Origin: an uncultured Eubacterium sp.
GTDB taxonomy: Bacteria; Bacillota; Clostridia; Lachnospirales; Lachnospiraceae
Assembly: GCA_934338065.1 (NCBI GenBank)
Contig: CAKRGX010000001.1
Coordinates: forward strand, 124,001-188,000
Reading direction: 5' to 3'
Length of the DNA: 64,000 nt
This document shows, piece after piece, positions 29,043 to 37,466 of this stretch. Within the stretch, counting starts at the first letter, position 1, and each line of letters begins with the position of its first letter. The notes under the pieces are model-generated. The model saw only the letters and a program-made list of their open reading frames with translations. It searched no databases and was not told the DNA's origin. The translations under genes and the position numbers were made by a program.

Positions 29043-30347
29043 CTATCCGTTTCCTTTTTTTGTCAAGTCAGGGAAACTCCATGTGACATCCTGTCCATCA
29101 TCGGACAGTTCCACACTATAACTCTTTGTTGCATAACCTTCTTTTGTCAGTGTCAGTGTAACATTCCCTATCATCTTAGTAAATTCGCACGGTGCCACTC
29201 CTTTGTAGGTGCCATCCACATAGACAGCAGCTCCTGCCGGTGCACTTACCGTAATCTTGTGTTCCTGATCATAACTTGTCTTTGATGATTCCGAAGAGGA
29301 GCTGCTGCCGTCCTGTTGCGAAACGGAACTTGAAGAAGAATCCTCTTCTACTTTGGCACTCTCCTGTGCCAGATCAATCTTTATGGTAGGATTGGGATCC
29401 TGTATATTGACAACTCCTTCATAGTCATTGTAGCCTTCCAGCACTACTTTTATTGAATGATTGCCATACTTTAGTGAAATCAGCTTTGAGGGATCCTGAA
29501 GGGCATTATTTACATATAATTCTGCTCCGGCAGGACGAACTTTAAAACGAACCCTGGCGGTATCCGGCACCTGCGTCTGATAACGTGAAATATCCACTTC
29601 CGTAACTTTGCCCCGTGCAACTTCGACAGATGTCTCGCTGACTAAATCTCCATTTTTCATCGTTACCGTCTGGGTTCCTTCCGGTACCGATAATAACATG
29701 TTTTTTGACACTGGCAGAATCGTCTCCCCCTGTACCAGAATCGTCCCACCTTGAAAATCTTTATAATTTTTCGGTTGAATATAGCCATGCCCCTTTGTTA
29801 CCACCAGAGAATAAGCCTGTCCTTTCACACCGCGAAAAGTAATCTTATCCTCCGATGTGATCTCCATCGGCTGAATCAGCTTACCTTCCGAAAACGCAGG
29901 CATCTGGTCCGTATAAGCATAAGTCACGCCCTGAACCGTCAGACGCTTCTGCGAATCATCAACAGAGACTGTCGTATCCTCACACACGATAAGATCCTGC
30001 TTCTGCTGCATCTTCACGATCTCTCTGCCATCGTCACTCGTATAAACATCATACACTTCACCCTGCTCTATCTGCTGTGCTGTCATCTGCGCTTCATTCT
30101 TGGTAAGGATCTCCGTACCTCCCGAATACGGATAGGACTCGGCAAGATTAAAAGATGCATTATAAAATTCTATCGTTTGTCCCGCCGCGTCCACGTTCTT
30201 TATCGTTCCGACAAAATCAACACCTTTTTCATATGTCACGCCTTCGTTTGGTCTTTCTGTCGTCTGCGTTGTTTTAACACCGGAACGGCACCCCGTCGTT
30301 CCCAATAATAAAAACGCCAAAATTCCCAGTAAAATCCTTCGCTTCAT
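29043..30347 (-). CDS. PEGA-domain lipoprotein
   Basis: 434 aa. A lipoprotein signal peptide ends in LLGTTGC, so the mature protein would be tethered to the outer face of the membrane from about Cys20. The N-terminal two thirds are beta-rich with no family recognised. Two PEGA-type repeats occur near residues 265-325 (RPAGAELYVNN) and 370-420 (APAGAAVYVDGTYKG), separated by a Ser-rich linker. PEGA domains are found in surface proteins of Firmicutes and are thought to bind wall components or mediate contacts. It is 61 bp upstream of the phosphoglucomutase gene; a functional link is not evident. Confidence 0.88.
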   Translation of the reverse strand: MKRRILLGILAFLLLGTTGCRSGVKTTQTTERPNEGVTYEKGVDFVGTIKNVDAAGQTIEFYNASFNLAESYPYSGGTEILTKNEAQMTAQQIEQGEVYDVYTSDDGREIVKMQQKQDLIVCEDTTVSVDDSQKRLTVQGVTYAYTDQMPAFSEGKLIQPMEITSEDKITFRGVKGQAYSLVVTKGHGYIQPKNYKDFQGGTILVQGETILPVSKNMLLSVPEGTQTVTMKNGDLVSETSVEVARGKVTEVDISRYQTQVPDTARVRFKVRPAGAELYVNNALQDPSKLISLKYGNHSIKVVLEGYNDYEGVVNIQDPNPTIKIDLAQESAKVEEDSSSSSVSQQDGSSSSSESSKTSYDQEHKITVSAPAGAAVYVDGTYKGVAPCEFTKMIGNVTLTLTKEGYATKSYSVELSDDGQDVTWSFPDLTKKGNG

Positions 30348-30409
30348 AAGTCTCTTCTTTCCATGTAAAATTTTTCTTTATGGGTCTTTATTATAGCACA
30401 GTTGTCCGT

Positions 30410-31417
30410 TTATGACCAGCCATTCTTTTCAAATGACTGCAACCGCACCAGAAACTCTTTTTTGCGTTCCTCCTGTTCTCTGACATCCTTCATTTTTTCC
30501 AGACTCTTATCCGATATCCATGTTTTTTTTCCATTTATATATTGATTCAAAAGTTTCCAATATTTAATCGGATAAGAAAGTGTAATGGCAACAAATTCCT
30601 TCTCTCCTCCGGTCAGAGAAACATTTTCCCGATACCCCTCCCAGATTGCTTTTCCTTTCTCCCAGTTCCATTTATTTTTCTCCATTGTTTTCCGCATAAA
30701 GTAGACCAGATCCATCAACTGGATTCCCATGCCGGCGTGTTCAAAATTCGTTGTAGCCAGCCCCTCTTTTGTCTGTATAAGATTATGGTAATTATAACCG
30801 CCGTGGCACACATCTCTGGTTTTTGTTCCATAAACCTGATAATACTCCAATTGTTCCAGCAGCTTTCTCGTTTTCTCTGCCTGACCGGCAAATCCGGCGT
30901 AACAACTCATGGCATAACGTTCAAATTCACTTTTTCTTCTTTTCGCCCTCATGAAGTTATATACTCGTTTCATCTCCCGGTTATGCCGTTCATATTGCCG
31001 GGTAAGAGTTTCATCAACAGGAACCGGCGCAGCAGTATAGTTTTTCAGGCATTGGTGAAGCCGCCCCAGATTGGAAGCAATTTCCCATAATCCGTGAGTG
31101 CTTCTGTAATCACACTCCTCGCCACCATACCATTCATAGACTACGTACTGCTCTCCTGTCTCACATACGGTAATCCATTCATCGGATTGATTTTTCACAA
31201 CCCAGTCCAGGCGTTCCATCCCCTTTAGCCGCAAATGTTCTTTCACTTCATTTTCAAACGCAAAATGGGAGGTAATCTTTGTATATTCTCTTAAAAGACG
31301 CAGCCCATCGCTTGTTTCTAAAAGGACAGCACCCCTGGCTCTTCGTCGATTGTTTACCCGAAACGCGTACTGCTCCAACGCCAACTCCTGTCTGTCTTCC
31401 ACAAAACCCCTCCTCAT
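30410..31417 (-). CDS. CotS-family spore-coat-associated protein (aminoglycoside-phosphotransferase-like fold)
   Basis: 335 aa. The kinase-like fold is indicated by an ATP-site-like N-lobe, VYEWYGGEECDY, and the catalytic-loop equivalent CHGGYNYHN followed by the metal-site-like TTNFEHAG. In CotS-type proteins the usual HGD and DFD motifs are altered, as here (HGG and NFE), so catalytic activity is doubtful. Relatives in Bacillus (CotS, YtaA, YutH) are spore-coat components made in the mother cell. The sequence fits a sporulating host, together with spoIIR and the SPOCS-LysM gene. Confidence 0.82.
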   Translation of the reverse strand: MRRGFVEDRQELALEQYAFRVNNRRRARGAVLLETSDGLRLLREYTKITSHFAFENEVKEHLRLKGMERLDWVVKNQSDEWITVCETGEQYVVYEWYGGEECDYRSTHGLWEIASNLGRLHQCLKNYTAAPVPVDETLTRQYERHNREMKRVYNFMRAKRRKSEFERYAMSCYAGFAGQAEKTRKLLEQLEYYQVYGTKTRDVCHGGYNYHNLIQTKEGLATTNFEHAGMGIQLMDLVYFMRKTMEKNKWNWEKGKAIWEGYRENVSLTGGEKEFVAITLSYPIKYWKLLNQYINGKKTWISDKSLEKMKDVREQEERKKEFLVRLQSFEKNGWS

Positions 31418-31529
31418 AATTCCCTTTTCTCTGCCTTAAATTCTATGATGTAAAATAGAAAATATGCGAAATAACATAATTATTTTATCTCTTTCGTATA
31501 CTTAATTAATCTCTCTACGGGAGGCCGCC

Positions 31530-33236
31530 ATGCGCCGCCACTACATTATATTTTTTCTTATCATCAGCCTGCTGCTGACTTCATGCCAGCCATCAGCGCC
31601 CTCAGAAACCATTGACCAATCCTTCAGAAAATTCACCGATTCACTCTTTCGTGAATGGGTCTGCTGTGATTCCCTGACTCTCAACTATACGTTAAAAGAG
31701 CCGGGGAAATTTGGTATCACAAAACTCCCCCGTGGATTTTCTTCCCCTTCTGAAGATAACTCCCCATCATGCCAGGCCGAAAATCTTCTTCAGCGCCTCC
31801 ACCAATATAATGCAAAAGAACTTTCACTTCCGCACCGAATCCTGTACGATACACTGGAGGACTATCTTTCCTGCGAACTTGACAGTTCCCGCTATCCTTC
31901 CTTCAGTAACTGGCTGAATCCGTCTTCCGGTATACAGGCACAGCTCCCTGTGCTGCTTGCAGAATTTCATCTGCAAACAGCACAGGATGTCAGGCAGTAT
32001 TTTCTTCTGCTGCAGTCTGTTCCCGGATATTTTCAATCTCTCCTGTCCACGGAAAACGAAAAAAAGGAGGCTGCTACTCTGCCCGCACGTTCTTCCATAC
32101 AAAAGATCATACAGCAATGTGATCATTTCATCACTCAGAATGGAACCAACATGATACAGTCCTGTTTTGCCAGACAGGTTAAAGCACAATTTCCCCGAAA
32201 AGCCTCTTCGCTTATCACAAAACACAAAAGTCTTCTGCAGCATTGTGTGATTCCGGCATACCGGGATTTAAGCACCGGATTAACCGCCCTCCTGCCATTT
32301 GCTCCATCCGACGGCTCACTGGCATCCTATGCGGATGGCAGATCCTATTATCGTTTTCTCTTTCGTGAAAAAACCGGTTCTTCTCAATCCGTCAGCGATT
32401 GGCAGAAAAAACTGACCCGCCGTCTTAAAAAGGCAGAAAATCAGCTTATTTCTTATGCCACGACGGATCCGGCAGCCTTCCGTACCTGTGAAGATTATCA
32501 GAGTAAATTCACCTCTCCTGACCACATCCTTTCCACCCTGCAGAAAAGTATCCGGAGAGACTTCCCGGCATGTCCATCCACCTCGTATCAGCTCCATTAC
32601 GTTGACCCTTCCCTACAGGATTACCTAAGCCCTGCCTTTTACCTGACTCCTCCCATTGATGACCGAAAAAGCAATGCCATCTACATCAATCATTCCCCTC
32701 GTTACCGGTTCAGTTCTCTCTTTAACACGCTGGCACACGAGGGCTATCCCGGACACCTCTACCAGAACTGTTACCTGCGCAGCCGCAATCTTCCTCTGCT
32801 TCGATACATTCTTGACTTTCCTGCTTATACAGAGGGCTACGCCACGTATGCCGAGGTCTATTCCTACCGTTACACCGGAGCCTCTGCCATCGAGACGGGT
32901 ATCCTGCAAAACAATACCATCGCTACTCATTGTATTTATGCGCTCTGCGATATCGGCATCCATTATCAGCACTGGACAAAAATGCAGCTGCGTTCCTTTT
33001 TAGAAACGCATGGCATTACCGGCGAAGAAAATATCCGTCACGTATATGAAGCCATCATTGAAAGCCCTGGTTCTTATCTTCCCTATACGATCGGATATTT
33101 GCAAATAGAAGAACTGCGCCCGACGTTTCATTCAGACATGGACTTCCATACATTTTTACTGGATATGGGGCCAACTTCCTTTGAAATCATAAAAAAATAT
33201 CAACCGCTTTCCAGTGAAGAACATAGCAAAAGATGA
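31530..33236 (+). CDS. DUF885-family lipoprotein, probable metallopeptidase
   Basis: 568 aa. A lipoprotein signal peptide ends in LLLTSCQ (Cys19), so it is probably anchored outside the membrane. The DUF885 hallmark LAHEGYPGHLYQ provides an HExxH-like zinc site (HEGYPGH), with a downstream AYTEGYATYAE that can supply the third ligand. The family includes bacterial proteins related to gluzincin carboxypeptidases. The GGGAGG site is 5 nt before ATG. Its stop codon abuts the pckA promoter, so the two genes are separately controlled. Confidence 0.88.
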   Translation: MRRHYIIFFLIISLLLTSCQPSAPSETIDQSFRKFTDSLFREWVCCDSLTLNYTLKEPGKFGITKLPRGFSSPSEDNSPSCQAENLLQRLHQYNAKELSLPHRILYDTLEDYLSCELDSSRYPSFSNWLNPSSGIQAQLPVLLAEFHLQTAQDVRQYFLLLQSVPGYFQSLLSTENEKKEAATLPARSSIQKIIQQCDHFITQNGTNMIQSCFARQVKAQFPRKASSLITKHKSLLQHCVIPAYRDLSTGLTALLPFAPSDGSLASYADGRSYYRFLFREKTGSSQSVSDWQKKLTRRLKKAENQLISYATTDPAAFRTCEDYQSKFTSPDHILSTLQKSIRRDFPACPSTSYQLHYVDPSLQDYLSPAFYLTPPIDDRKSNAIYINHSPRYRFSSLFNTLAHEGYPGHLYQNCYLRSRNLPLLRYILDFPAYTEGYATYAEVYSYRYTGASAIETGILQNNTIATHCIYALCDIGIHYQHWTKMQLRSFLETHGITGEENIRHVYEAIIESPGSYLPYTIGYLQIEELRPTFHSDMDFHTFLLDMGPTSFEIIKKYQPLSSEEHSKR

Positions 33237-33264
33237 TTGACTTTTTTCCTCTTTTGGGTATAAT
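33237..33264 (+). promoter_or_regulatory. Strong sigma-A promoter of pckA
   Basis: TTGACT at 33237-33242 and TATAAT at 33259-33264, separated by 16 bp. The -35 box begins at the base after the upstream stop codon. Transcription should start near 33271, giving a leader of about 85 nt. Confidence 0.88.
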
Positions 33265-33273
33265 GATATTTGG

Positions 33274-33341
33274 GAAACGAGGATTTAGATTTATAGTAAC
33301 CTCGTTTCAACGAGGTTATCTATATAAATAAATTTTATTTA
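33274..33341 (+). promoter_or_regulatory. Structured pckA leader with alternative pairings
   Basis: Segment A (33274-33282) is the exact reverse complement of B (33300-33308), and segment C (33309-33317) pairs perfectly with 33298-33306. A:B and B:C are each 9 bp and mutually exclusive. A further AT-rich hairpin (TAAATAAA/TTTATTTA, 33325-33341) ends at the first base of AGGAGG. No match to a riboswitch class known to me; it could be an attenuator-like switch or a stability structure. Confidence 0.65.
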
Positions 33342-33355
33342 GGAGGTAAGATTTC

Positions 33356-35095
33356 ATGGCAACAAAAGCGAATTACAAACTTAGTGAAATTGGTGCTGGT
33401 AAAATTGGCTTTCCAAAAACAGGTGAGGCTGTAACCAACACTCGTGCAATCATTGAAGCTGCATTTTATGGCAACAATGTTGTTAAAGTTAACACATTGA
33501 AAGAAGCTTATAATCTGGCTAAAAATTCACCAGGAACAATCGTTACGGATATGCCTGTTTACAGAGGCGAAGAATTTGGACTTGATGCTGACGCAAAAGT
33601 TCTTCTTTTCAACGATGGTGCTGTAACCGGACGTTACGCTGCTGCCCGTCGTATCAAAGGCGAGCCTGGTGTAGACGCTGCTAAATTGGATAAAGTAGTA
33701 ATGGATGCTGTTTACAAAACTCGTTTCAAGAAATTATATCATGCAACATGTTTTGTAGGTTTGGATACAGAATTTATGGCAAAAGCCCATCTTCTTATTC
33801 CGGAAGGAGAAGAAAATCTTCTTTATAACTGGATGCTGAACTTCCAGTATATGAGTGATGAATATGTAAAAATGTATAAAGATTCCGTACTCATCGGAGA
33901 TGGCAAAGAGCCTGATATCTACATTTTCTCTAACCCACAGTGGACACCTACAGAGAGTCCTGATGTTGATTACAGCTGTCTGAGCGATCCTATGACTCTG
34001 TGCTACTTTGATACCAACCAAAACTGTGCTGCTATCCTTGGTATGAAATACTTCGGTGAGCACAAGAAAGGTACTCTGACAATGGCCTGGGCTCTTGCAA
34101 ACCGTAATGGTTATGCATCCTGCCACGGCGGACAGAAAGAGTACTCACTGGAAGGTGGCAAGAAATTCGTTGCTTCCGTATATGGACTTTCAGGATCCGG
34201 CAAATCTACTTTGACTCACGCAAAGCACGACGGTAAATACGATGCTTTCGGTGGCATCAAAGTACTGCATGATGACGCATTCATCATCAACTCAGACACA
34301 TGTGCTTCTATCGCATTGGAGCCAACCTATTTTGATAAGACAGCCGATTACCCAACAGGATGTCCTGATAACAAATATCTCCTAACTGTTCAGAACTGCT
34401 CTGCAACAATGGACGAAGATGGTAAAATCCAGCTTGTAACAGAGGATATCCGTAATGGTAATGGACGTGCCCTTAAATCCAAACTTTGGTCTCCAAACCG
34501 TGTAGACAAGATCGATGCTCCTGTTAATGCTATTTTCTGGATCATGAAAGATCCTACGATTCCACCAATCATTAAACTGAAGGGTGCTGCACTGGCATCC
34601 GTTATGGGTGCTACACTGGCAACAAAAACATCTACTGCAGAGCGTGTAGCTGCAGGTACTGATTTGAACGCTCTTCGTATCGTTCCTTATGCTAACCCAT
34701 TCAGAACCTATCCTCTGGTAAACGACTATGATAAGTTTAAGAAACTGGTTGCTGAGAAGAATGTAGATTGCTACATCGTTAATACCGGTGACTTCATGGG
34801 TACAAAATGCCAGAAAGAGGATACCTTGGGAATCCTTGAGACAATCGTTGAGGGAAAAGCTAAATTCGAAAAATGGGGCAACTTCGATGATATCGAGATT
34901 ATGTATGACTGGTCTGGCAAAACAGCAGATTTCAAACCTGATCTGAATAATCAGGAATACAAAGCTGCTCTTAAAGCTGCTATGCAGAACCGTGTTAATG
35001 CAGTTGAGAAATTCGCTACAGACAAAGGCGGTTATGACAAACTTCCAGATGAAGCACTTGCTGCATTGAAGAAGTTAGTAGATGCTTTAAACTAA
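33356..35095 (+). CDS. pckA: Phosphoenolpyruvate carboxykinase (ATP-type family)
   Basis: 579 aa. The ATP-type PEPCK P-loop is GLSGSGKSTLTHAKH near residue 280, followed by the metal-binding HDDAFI and TGCPDNKY. It interconverts oxaloacetate and PEP with nucleotide; in fermentative anaerobes it often runs toward oxaloacetate, conserving energy. The sequence is diverged from the E. coli enzyme. Codon choice differs from its neighbours (few rare codons, GCT, GGT and CGT favoured), a sign of very high expression, and matches the near-consensus promoter and AGGAGG site. Other members of the family are annotated by this P-loop and kinase-2 pair. Confidence 0.92.
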   Translation: MATKANYKLSEIGAGKIGFPKTGEAVTNTRAIIEAAFYGNNVVKVNTLKEAYNLAKNSPGTIVTDMPVYRGEEFGLDADAKVLLFNDGAVTGRYAAARRIKGEPGVDAAKLDKVVMDAVYKTRFKKLYHATCFVGLDTEFMAKAHLLIPEGEENLLYNWMLNFQYMSDEYVKMYKDSVLIGDGKEPDIYIFSNPQWTPTESPDVDYSCLSDPMTLCYFDTNQNCAAILGMKYFGEHKKGTLTMAWALANRNGYASCHGGQKEYSLEGGKKFVASVYGLSGSGKSTLTHAKHDGKYDAFGGIKVLHDDAFIINSDTCASIALEPTYFDKTADYPTGCPDNKYLLTVQNCSATMDEDGKIQLVTEDIRNGNGRALKSKLWSPNRVDKIDAPVNAIFWIMKDPTIPPIIKLKGAALASVMGATLATKTSTAERVAAGTDLNALRIVPYANPFRTYPLVNDYDKFKKLVAEKNVDCYIVNTGDFMGTKCQKEDTLGILETIVEGKAKFEKWGNFDDIEIMYDWSGKTADFKPDLNNQEYKAALKAAMQNRVNAVEKFATDKGGYDKLPDEALAALKKLVDALN

Positions 35096-35119
35096 GTTAT
35101 TAACATTGCATAAACGATC

Positions 35120-35150
35120 AATCAGGTCTCTTTTCTAAGAGGCCTGATTT
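35120..35150 (+). terminator. Probable terminator downstream of pckA
   Basis: A stem of about 13 bp (AATCAGGTCTCTT against AAGAGGCCTGATT, one G-T pair) with a 4-nt loop. The following T-tract is short, so termination may be incomplete, leaving some read-through to the next gene. Confidence 0.6.
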
Positions 35151-35170
35151 GCTAAAGGGGGTGAACAGAC

Positions 35171-35617
35171 ATGATCACATCGTATCAAAACAAAAGACAA
35201 GCACGGGGTTCCTTCCTGTTGTGTCATTTTTTGTGCATTACAATCTTATTATCAAGTCTGTTCACTTTCTTTTGTTATGTAGATGGTTTTACTTGCTTTG
35301 AGCACAGGTCCGATCAGATCCTTCCACACTCAAATGTTATCATCGGACTTGACCATTATCCATACCATAATGAAGAACGGCTAGCCGCCAGATCTGGTGC
35401 TGCCAGTCAGTTATTTGTGGGACATTATCGAAGAGTTCCTTTGCGTTCACCGGCTGTACCGATTCTTTATTTCAATGGCATACTATTTTTCTTGGCTTTA
35501 CTACATCGACACAAAAAGCAAAGAAAACGATTTTTCCCGAATCGGGCGGATAATCTGTATATGATCCGTTACATACATGACCAAAACGGAGAAACCTATC
35601 ATTCTTTCCCATTCTAA
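35171..35617 (+). CDS. Small membrane protein of unknown function
   Basis: 148 aa with a good GGGGGTGA site 8 nt upstream. Two hydrophobic segments (about residues 15-36 and 97-110) flank a 60-residue loop containing GLDHYPYHNEERLAAR and four histidines; the C-terminal 40 residues are basic, then aromatic. No family recognised. It lies between pckA and a 28-aa membrane peptide gene, and its stop codon lies inside the hairpin preceding that gene. Confidence 0.6.
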   Translation: MITSYQNKRQARGSFLLCHFLCITILLSSLFTFFCYVDGFTCFEHRSDQILPHSNVIIGLDHYPYHNEERLAARSGAASQLFVGHYRRVPLRSPAVPILYFNGILFFLALLHRHKKQRKRFFPNRADNLYMIRYIHDQNGETYHSFPF

Positions 35618-35637
35618 TTGGATTAGAATTTGGGAAA
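35605..35637 (+). promoter_or_regulatory. Hairpin covering a stop codon and preceding the 28-aa gene
   Basis: ATTCTAAT (35611-35618) pairs perfectly with ATTAGAAT (35622-35629) around a 3-nt loop, extended by TTTCCC/GGGAAA across a 2-nt bulge. The stem contains the stop of the 148-aa gene and borders the AAAGGAGG site of the next gene. Confidence 0.6.
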
Positions 35638-35649
35638 GGAGGAAACGTT

Positions 35650-35736
35650 ATGTTGATTCTTAAGATCGTCATCTGTGTTATTGTAGTCGCTGCACTAACG
35701 TCTTGGGCATTTTGGATAGATCAGATCGCTGAATGA
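35650..35736 (+). CDS. 28-aa single-pass membrane microprotein
   Basis: An ATG follows AAAGGAGG with ideal spacing (7 nt). The product, MLILKIVICVIVVAALTSWA plus FWIDQIAE, is almost wholly one transmembrane helix with one Lys at the N-terminal side and an acidic C-terminus. No signal cleavage site is seen. Unknown function; tiny proteins of this kind often modulate a membrane partner, and the adjacent 148-aa membrane protein is the obvious candidate. A terminator follows at 35802. A gene caller with a usual size cut-off would miss it. Confidence 0.7.
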   Translation: MLILKIVICVIVVAALTSWAFWIDQIAE

Positions 35737-35801
35737 TCGGTTTTTCCTACATAAAAATAAAAAACGGTCTTCATGACCGCAAAAGAGAATTTTCCTATAG
35801 C

Positions 35802-35836
35802 AAAAGGACACCTTACTACTCACAGGTGTCCTTTTT
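35802..35836. terminator. Bidirectional terminator
   Basis: AAAAGGACACCT (5' arm) pairs with AGGTGTCCTTTT around a 10-nt loop, with T5 on plus and A4/T on minus. It serves the small-protein genes on plus and the 48-aa gene on minus, whose stop codon lies at its edge. Confidence 0.88.
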
Positions 35837-35981
35837 AATCCATCTGGTGTTTACGAATAATCTCCTCATAGCGTCGATTCGATGCTTCCATCTCAATCTC
35901 CAGCGCCTCAATCTCTGCATCCTCTTCGTCTAACTCTTCTAAGAGTCCAAGAAGATCATCGTCTGTCAAAAACTGTTCCAT
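35835..35981 (-). CDS. 48-aa acidic helical protein
   Basis: ATG at 35981 follows AGGAGGGG. The product begins MEQFLTDDDLLGLLEELDEE and continues with Glu-rich heptad-like helix (IEALEIEMEASNRRYEE) to IIRKHQMD. It is highly acidic with a basic C-terminal tip and probably forms a coiled coil. No family recognised. It is a stand-alone gene ending in the shared terminator and diverging from hydF. Start, ribosome site and terminator together make it a credible gene despite its size. Confidence 0.7.
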   Translation of the reverse strand: MEQFLTDDDLLGLLEELDEEDAEIEALEIEMEASNRRYEEIIRKHQMD

Positions 35982-36027
35982 ATTCCCCTCCTGCATTCTG
36001 ATTCCGTTGAATAATCCTCATACAAAA

Positions 36028-36049
36028 TAACATGGTTCTATGTTATAAT
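36028..36049 (+). promoter_or_regulatory. Extended -10 promoter and palindrome upstream of hydF
   Basis: TGTTATAAT at 36041-36049 is a perfect extended -10 motif. It overlaps an inverted repeat TAACAT-GGTTCT-ATGTTA (36028-36045), a possible operator. No clear -35. The leader to hydF would be about 105 nt. Confidence 0.5.
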
Positions 36050-36162
36050 CATCATAACACAAAACAAAACCAACCACAAGGGGTTCTCTTGCAAAAAATC
36101 AGAATATATATTACCATATTATAAATACAAAGAGGCAAAGCATCTACGAAATGGAGATTATT

Positions 36163-37428
36163 ATGAAAGATAAAACTTCGACTGCCGGGGAGATGTTCCC
36201 TGTGCATAACGCATTAAACAGCACACCAAGCGGTGAACGTGTGCATATTGCACTATTTGGACGCCGCAACGTCGGCAAATCCAGTCTGATCAACGCCATA
36301 ACCGGTCAGGATACCGCCATCGTTTCCGAGCTCAAAGGAACAACTACCGATCCGGTCAGTAAAGCAATGGAAATTCTCCCCATCGGTCCGGTTCTTCTCA
36401 TTGACACTCCCGGATTAGATGATGACAGCTTCCTGGGTAAAGAACGTATCCGACGGGCACGATCCATATTGAATAAAACGAATCTGGCATTAGTTGTCAC
36501 AGACCTTTCGCAGGTCAAAGACAATTTTTCTTTTGAAAAAGATCTGATCAACGAAATAAAGACAAAAAATATCCCTTATCTGATCGTTATGAACAAATGT
36601 GATCAGCATCCGGAATCATGCTCACCAAAAAACTTTTCGACGCCACTTCACATAGAACCCGATATCTACGTAAGTGCTAAGGACAACATTCATATTCATG
36701 AACTTCGGGAACTTATGGCAGATAAAACAATCCGGGAAAGTGTAAAAGAAAATTATCTGATACGTGATAAACTGCAGCCGGGTGATTGTGTTGTACTTGT
36801 CATACCGATTGACTCAGCCGCACCAAAAGGGCGGCTGATCCTGCCACAACAGCAGGTCATCCGGGATATACTGGAAGCAAGGGCAGCTGCTGTCATATGC
36901 CGTGACACAGAGCTTACCGGTACACTAAAACGGTTATCACATCCACCAAAACTTGTCATTACCGATTCACAGGCATTTGCCTCTGTATCCGCTGATACAC
37001 CTCCCGACATTTTGCTCACATCCTTTTCCATATTATTTTCACGTTATAAAGGAAACTTAGAAACTCAGTTGGCCGGTATTCAGGCAATCTGTCATCTGCA
37101 CGATGGCAATCATATCCTAATTGCAGAAGGATGTACCCACCACCGCCAATGTGAAGATATTGGAACAGTCAAAATCCCACACTGGCTGGAGAAGTATACA
37201 GGAAAGACCTTTCACTTTCATACATGCAGTGGCGGACAGTTTCCTGATGATTTGTCACCATACCAGCTGGTTGTTCACTGTGGCGGATGTACACTCAACA
37301 ACCGTGAGATGGCTTTTCGTATTAAAGAATGTGTAGATCAGAATACACCGATCGTAAACTATGGAATTCTCATTGCCCATCTAAACGGTATTTTGGATAG
37401 AAGCATAGAAATTTTTAACAAAAAATGA
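36163..37428 (+). CDS. hydF: [FeFe]-hydrogenase maturation GTPase HydF
   Basis: 421 aa from the ATG at 36163, which has GGAG 6 nt upstream; the ATG at 36151 is itself part of that ribosome site. GTPase motifs are GRRNVGKSSLIN, GTTTDP, DTPGLDD and NKCD. The C-terminal cluster domain contributes cysteines in EGCTHH and HCGGCTLNNREM, the HydF-type 4Fe-4S site. HydF is the scaffold on which HydE and HydG build the 2Fe subcluster before transfer to apo-hydrogenase. hydE is 35 kb away on the other strand. Confidence 0.96.
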   Translation: MKDKTSTAGEMFPVHNALNSTPSGERVHIALFGRRNVGKSSLINAITGQDTAIVSELKGTTTDPVSKAMEILPIGPVLLIDTPGLDDDSFLGKERIRRARSILNKTNLALVVTDLSQVKDNFSFEKDLINEIKTKNIPYLIVMNKCDQHPESCSPKNFSTPLHIEPDIYVSAKDNIHIHELRELMADKTIRESVKENYLIRDKLQPGDCVVLVIPIDSAAPKGRLILPQQQVIRDILEARAAAVICRDTELTGTLKRLSHPPKLVITDSQAFASVSADTPPDILLTSFSILFSRYKGNLETQLAGIQAICHLHDGNHILIAEGCTHHRQCEDIGTVKIPHWLEKYTGKTFHFHTCSGGQFPDDLSPYQLVVHCGGCTLNNREMAFRIKECVDQNTPIVNYGILIAHLNGILDRSIEIFNKK

Positions 37429-37466
37429 GGAGAGCCTACCGCAAAGGCTCTCCTCGTCTTGTTTTA
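37427..37466. terminator. hydF terminator overlapping the convergent gene's 3' end
   Basis: An 11-bp stem GAGGAGAGCCT/AGGCTCTCCTC begins within the hydF stop codon, with a 7-nt loop and then GTCTTGTTTTATTT. The stop of the minus-strand sensor-GGDEF gene lies in the loop side of the 5' arm. Confidence 0.85.
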
